Positions 23,188 to 26,586 of a stretch of 26,586 nt of DNA are shown here, in pieces. Position 1 is the stretch's first letter. Each line of letters starts with the position of its first letter. Made by a program: the position numbers and the translations under genes. The notes beneath the pieces were generated by a model. That model saw only the letters and a program-made list of their open reading frames with translations. It was not told the origin of the DNA and ran no database searches. The DNA comes from JBBIPA01 sp037443085 (GTDB lineage Bacteria; Chloroflexota; Dehalococcoidia; GIF9; UBA5629), in the NCBI GenBank assembly GCA_037443085.1, contig JBBIPA010000028.1, positions 1 to 26,586 on the forward strand. Reading direction: 5' to 3'.

Positions 23188-26103
23188 TTAACTTTTGGAA
23201 GCGTTGTGTTTTGTTATTGTAACGATGGTAATGGCAGCGGCAATAGCGATAATCAGGAAAGCTATGACAAGCCACAGCCAGATTGGCATATCTGGTATCT
23301 GAGGTTGGGATTTAGGTTGTGGTTGTGGTTGTGGTTGTGCCTCCTCTTTAGTAGCGCTGTCGGCTGGCATAAGCGGATTAAGGTTGGACTGATCTGATTG
23401 TGGTGATGGTGCTGTTTTGGCCTCTATGCTGAAAGCCAGAGCTTCTGACCAGGGCCCTTCACCTTTTTCGTGGTAGACATTGCGATTCACTCTCACTTTC
23501 CAGTAATAGCTTTTGCCTGCTTCCAGGCTCGATTTCTCAGGTGATGAGAGAGTCCATCTTGGTGCTCCAGTAGTTTTAGCAATTATGGATTGCTGTAATA
23601 CCGGCTGAGTGAATTCTTTGTCCTGGGCAATCCACAGGTTGTAACCGCTGGCTTGAGCCGGTTGCTGCCATTCGAATTCTATATTGGCTATCTCGCCGCT
23701 GGTGGGGTCTATGGGAATTACGGCGTTCATAACTGGTGCTAGCAGTGTCGGGGCTTGAAACAGGAATTCCTGAACAGGACGTTGTAGAGTCGAGCTTGGC
23801 ACTGGAGTAAGGCAATCACAGTAGGTCCAGAGGCGTCCGGTGTTAGCAGTGTAAGGCCTATTATCTATTGCCCACATATCCACGCCGTCCGAGATTTTGA
23901 GAGCAATCGGCTCTCGGGTGAAAACAACGCCGGCACTGAGACCAGCGTTCATATTGCTCCATTCGACAAAGGGTGCTCTCAAGGCTTCGGGATTGAGCGT
24001 ACGGTTGACGCCGCTGGCCCCCGCGCTTGACCAGATACAGTACAGTGTTCCTAGCTGGCCAAGCCCGAAGAAACTCTGACTCGGTGCCGCCATGGGTATC
24101 CACGAGGAAACTCTGCCGACAACCCAGCTATATACTTTGCCTGCGGCAGCATCACTGGCAGCGTAAATAACTAAATTGCTGACAATTCTGGTGTCAACTA
24201 TAGCGTGGACATTGCCGGGAACAGGTATTGGTGGTAAGCGAGTGAACTGTATGCCATTGTCCAGCGAATAAGCCACTGTGCCCTCTCCGGCATCGCCCAC
24301 CACTACTGCTCCTGCGGAAGTGGCTGTTATGGTATGTCCCGAGTTCAGAGTGGTGCCAGTTTTTTGTCCCCATTTCCACATCTGGTTACTGTATTCGCCC
24401 CTGCGGACGAAATTGTTTTCCAGGACGAACAGGTTCGGTATTCCACCGATCTCGGTAGCTGTGAAGTCGGTGATATTGATGCCTGGCAATGCCTTGTTCC
24501 AGGTCTGTCCTTTATCTGTCGAATGATAAAGGTCATTGGTATTACGGATGCCTAGGAAGACGGGTTGGACTGCCTGTGCTGAGGGGCTTATGCGTATAAT
24601 GGTGTCATTGCTGGTGGCCAGTATGCATAACACTCGTTCCCACACTCTCCCCAGTGGTTGGCTGGTGCTTCGCCATACGCTATCGAAGCCATTGAATCCG
24701 GCATTGGTGTTGATAGATGCCAGATAGAGGGTGTCTGAGTTAACTGACGCTGCTACATCAGAGAGGAAATTGATGGCAGTGTCGATGAGACCTATTTGAT
24801 TCCACTTTTTGCCATCGTCAAGTGAGATGGAAAATGCCGACTCGTCTAGAGCCATGGTGGTAAGATAGCCATTGGGCCAACCAGCAGCGTCGAGATTGGC
24901 TGAACTGGTGCCACAATAAGCTCTGCTGCCACCGAAGCCCCAGGCTACCTGGGCATTGGCATTTCCTGAGCTAGCACCACCGGTCGGCGACTTAACTGAT
25001 TTTTGCCAGATAATGCAGGTAGCCTGGGGGCAGGCAGCTCCTGCATTGGGGCTGAACCAGGTGTCGACTGTGGCTAGTGAAGCATTGGCTTTGACTTCGC
25101 CAGCCAGGAGTTTGCCGGAGACGTTGGTGCCAACAAATGCAATGCTGGAAATCATTTTGGTACCGATGGCTGGCATTAACTTGTAGATAAGGTTGTCATC
25201 AATGCGATAGATGCCAGCATTGCCCGTAGCTCCGGCGTCGTTGGTGCTAATGTAGATATGGCGTTGGCTACTAACCTGTCCGACAAAATCAAGAGGTAAT
25301 TCCAAGTCAGCGGTTCTGATTTGATTTACTTTGGGGGAGGTGCCAGTGCCTGAGGTGGTTATTTCGACTGGAGTCCAGGTAGACCAGTTGGTGGTATTAG
25401 CAGTGATATCCCGGACACCGAGGTGGGCAAATGTGCCTGTGGCGTTAGCTGACACGATAACCAGGCTGTTATCACCTGCATAGCCGGGTGAGGATTTTGC
25501 TGCCAGAACGTCTCCAGTGAATCCCTGGTCTGCCCAACCACTATAACCCGGGAACTTGCATATCGAGACCTTGCCGCCACCAGTTCCAGTTCGAGTGCCT
25601 ACTACCACATCATAATTTTTATAATTCGGCGAAATATCCAAGGTGCCGATGTTGCTGGCTGCGGCGCAGCTTGTGTCTTGCCATCTATTGCCAGCGTCGG
25701 CTGAGAGAAATACATTTCTGGGGAGCCCGCCCACACTGGTGACTACAGCCACAATGTTGGGATTGTCCGGTGCTATGGCTATATTCCAGACAGGCATAAT
25801 GGCGCCAGCAGCAGTCAAGTAACCTGTTATATCATCCCAGATGAACCCCCCGTTGACGGATTTGTAGACTTTGCCATGTGGAATATCCGTAGCATAGATC
25901 GTAATGCCGTCAGGCGCTACAGCGATAGCATTGATTTCTGAAGGGCTCACCATTACATTGAAGGCATTACCTGGCGTGTCGACCGTAGTCCACTGCATGA
26001 CTCCAGCGTGAGCTGGAGTTAGTGTTGAAACCATTGTGATTAAGAGGGCAGCAACGACTATCAGACTCAGTGTCGATACTTTATTGCTCTTTGTCTTGAA
26101 CAT
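23188..26103 (-). CDS. Secreted Asp-box (BNR) surface protein with C-terminal membrane anchor
   Basis: A 971-residue exported protein. Signal peptide: basic N-terminus, hydrophobic core and a cleavage site after AHA (residue 33). The long central part has at least four Asp-box/BNR-type motifs (S-x-D-x-G-x-x-W or close): SVNGGFIW, SADAGNRW, SLDDGKKW and STDKGQTW, marking beta-propeller blades of the sialidase/sortilin/photosynthesis-factor type. A fibronectin-III-like domain with YYWKVRVN follows, then a Gln-Pro repeat linker, then a final hydrophobic helix and a basic end, so the protein should be held in the membrane facing outwards. It resembles large Asp-box proteins proposed as S-layer components in Dehalococcoides; this is a likeness of plan, not a proven homology. 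AGGAAG precedes the ATG. It follows the partial upstream gene by 39 bases. Confidence 0.87.
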   Translation of the reverse strand: MFKTKSNKVSTLSLIVVAALLITMVSTLTPAHAGVMQWTTVDTPGNAFNVMVSPSEINAIAVAPDGITIYATDIPHGKVYKSVNGGFIWDDITGYLTAAGAIMPVWNIAIAPDNPNIVAVVTSVGGLPRNVFLSADAGNRWQDTSCAAASNIGTLDISPNYKNYDVVVGTRTGTGGGKVSICKFPGYSGWADQGFTGDVLAAKSSPGYAGDNSLVIVSANATGTFAHLGVRDITANTTNWSTWTPVEITTSGTGTSPKVNQIRTADLELPLDFVGQVSSQRHIYISTNDAGATGNAGIYRIDDNLIYKLMPAIGTKMISSIAFVGTNVSGKLLAGEVKANASLATVDTWFSPNAGAACPQATCIIWQKSVKSPTGGASSGNANAQVAWGFGGSRAYCGTSSANLDAAGWPNGYLTTMALDESAFSISLDDGKKWNQIGLIDTAINFLSDVAASVNSDTLYLASINTNAGFNGFDSVWRSTSQPLGRVWERVLCILATSNDTIIRISPSAQAVQPVFLGIRNTNDLYHSTDKGQTWNKALPGINITDFTATEIGGIPNLFVLENNFVRRGEYSNQMWKWGQKTGTTLNSGHTITATSAGAVVVGDAGEGTVAYSLDNGIQFTRLPPIPVPGNVHAIVDTRIVSNLVIYAASDAAAGKVYSWVVGRVSSWIPMAAPSQSFFGLGQLGTLYCIWSSAGASGVNRTLNPEALRAPFVEWSNMNAGLSAGVVFTREPIALKISDGVDMWAIDNRPYTANTGRLWTYCDCLTPVPSSTLQRPVQEFLFQAPTLLAPVMNAVIPIDPTSGEIANIEFEWQQPAQASGYNLWIAQDKEFTQPVLQQSIIAKTTGAPRWTLSSPEKSSLEAGKSYYWKVRVNRNVYHEKGEGPWSEALAFSIEAKTAPSPQSDQSNLNPLMPADSATKEEAQPQPQPQPKSQPQIPDMPIWLWLVIAFLIIAIAAAITIVTITKHNASKS
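23315..23338. repeat. Hexanucleotide tandem repeat (GGTTGT)x4 coding a Gln-Pro linker
   Basis: Four perfect copies of a 6-base unit lie within the surface-protein gene and encode alternating Gln-Pro on the minus strand. Copy changes would lengthen or shorten the stalk before the membrane anchor without breaking the frame. Confidence 0.85.
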
Positions 26104-26142
26104 AGCTTCCTGTCTGTAGGAACGTAGTTTGTCAGGGGAAGT

Positions 26143-26586
26143 TTATTTGATGGTCTCAGAGGGAAGTTCAGCGGCTGGAACAATTTGGTCATCTGATGGC
26201 TCTAATTGTGGCATGCCATCAGTGAAGTGAGGTGTTGGTGGCTCCGTTTTGTCGCTGGAACTGTAGACTTTCTTTTCTGTAACCGTGTTTAATAGACTGT
26301 AGGCTACTTGTGTGCCGCCCTTGTGCTTGCCTTCATGGCTGGCAGGGAGGGAGCAACTTAGAATTTCCCACTCATGGTATATGTCCCTTGCCCAGACGAT
26401 AAGAAGTCCAGTGGTGCTCGATTTCTCTTTTTCTCCGGTTGAGGGCAACGTTATTGTGTCGCTTTCCACCTGTCTCCAGGTGCTGGTGACAGTTCTGAGT
26501 AACTTTTTAGCATTGTAACGGCAGAATTGCTCTTCAGCTTCTTTCTGGCTGAAATCTGCACCGGGTGTGGATTGAGGTGGAATGGG
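26143..26586 (-). CDS. Unknown protein, partial (start beyond the right edge)
   Basis: The reading frame is open from the stop at 26143-26145 to the end of the window, giving 147 visible residues, so the gene starts outside. A GTG at 26469 is an internal start candidate, but the reading frame above it has no stop and looks protein-like (Glu/Lys-rich, with KKLLRTVTSTWRQV), so I treat the gene as continuing. I recognise no family. The visible part has a short mixed beta-like stretch with Trp, Tyr and two Cys, and the last 45 residues are rich in Pro, Glu, Asp and Ser and likely disordered. It lies 39 bases upstream of the surface-protein gene on the same strand, so they are probably co-transcribed. 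Confidence 0.6.
   Translation of the reverse strand, partial: PIPPQSTPGADFSQKEAEEQFCRYNAKKLLRTVTSTWRQVESDTITLPSTGEKEKSSTTGLLIVWARDIYHEWEILSCSLPASHEGKHKGGTQVAYSLLNTVTEKKVYSSSDKTEPPTPHFTDGMPQLEPSDDQIVPAAELPSETIK

Overview
The window (about half G+C) reads as chromosomal DNA of a strictly anaerobic bacterium. The best guess is a member of the Chloroflexota, class Dehalococcoidia. This is an inference from a heterodisulfide-reductase-type redox cluster tied to a 2-oxoacid:ferredoxin oxidoreductase, a single-chain glycyl-tRNA synthetase, and a large Asp-box surface protein like the proposed S-layer proteins of that class. There is no rRNA, tRNA, IS element, CRISPR array or phage gene to settle the taxonomy, and no gene-free stretch longer than about 235 bases.

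Layout. 1-1250: a 47-residue membrane peptide and an alpha/beta hydrolase (+). 1298-2524: a RhlE-type DEAD-box RNA helicase (-), reading away from the next operon across a shared control region (2525-2750) with two opposed sigma70-type promoters and an inverted repeat between them. 2751-13396: the centrepiece, a tightly packed + strand operon korD-korA-korB-korC-(HdrA/GltD fusion)-mvhD-(HdrC/HdrB fusion)-(HdrA/MvhD fusion)-small zinc ribbon. 13540-15060: an APC-family amino-acid permease (-). 15278-17302: a double-zinc-ribbon membrane protein and glycyl-tRNA synthetase (+). 17396-20795: a sensor histidine kinase, a NarL/LuxR response regulator and a separate receiver-only protein (+). 20883-23122: hypoxanthine phosphoribosyltransferase and adenine deaminase (-), a purine-salvage pair turning adenine into IMP. 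23188-26586: a 971-residue secreted, C-terminally anchored Asp-box protein preceded by a gene that runs off the right edge (-).

How it works together. KorDABC should oxidise a 2-oxoacid with CoA to acyl-CoA and CO2 and reduce ferredoxin. The next four genes encode all the parts of a soluble flavin-based electron-bifurcating or -confurcating Hdr complex: two HdrA-type flavoproteins, two MvhD-type 2Fe-2S modules (one free, one fused), and an HdrC/HdrB fusion with two intact CCG motifs. No hydrogenase or formate dehydrogenase subunit is present. The place of an electron-input enzyme is taken by a complete GltD/NfnB-like NAD(P)H-type flavin module, which sits inside the first HdrA-like protein at the spot where ordinary HdrA has its second inserted Fe-S motif. 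The simplest model links ferredoxin (from the 2-oxoacid), NAD(P)(H) and an unidentified disulfide or thiol couple. The rearranged architecture of the 1183-residue protein is the most novel feature seen here. A second theme is promoter geometry that predicts very short or absent 5' leaders for hpt, korD and perhaps the hydrolase.
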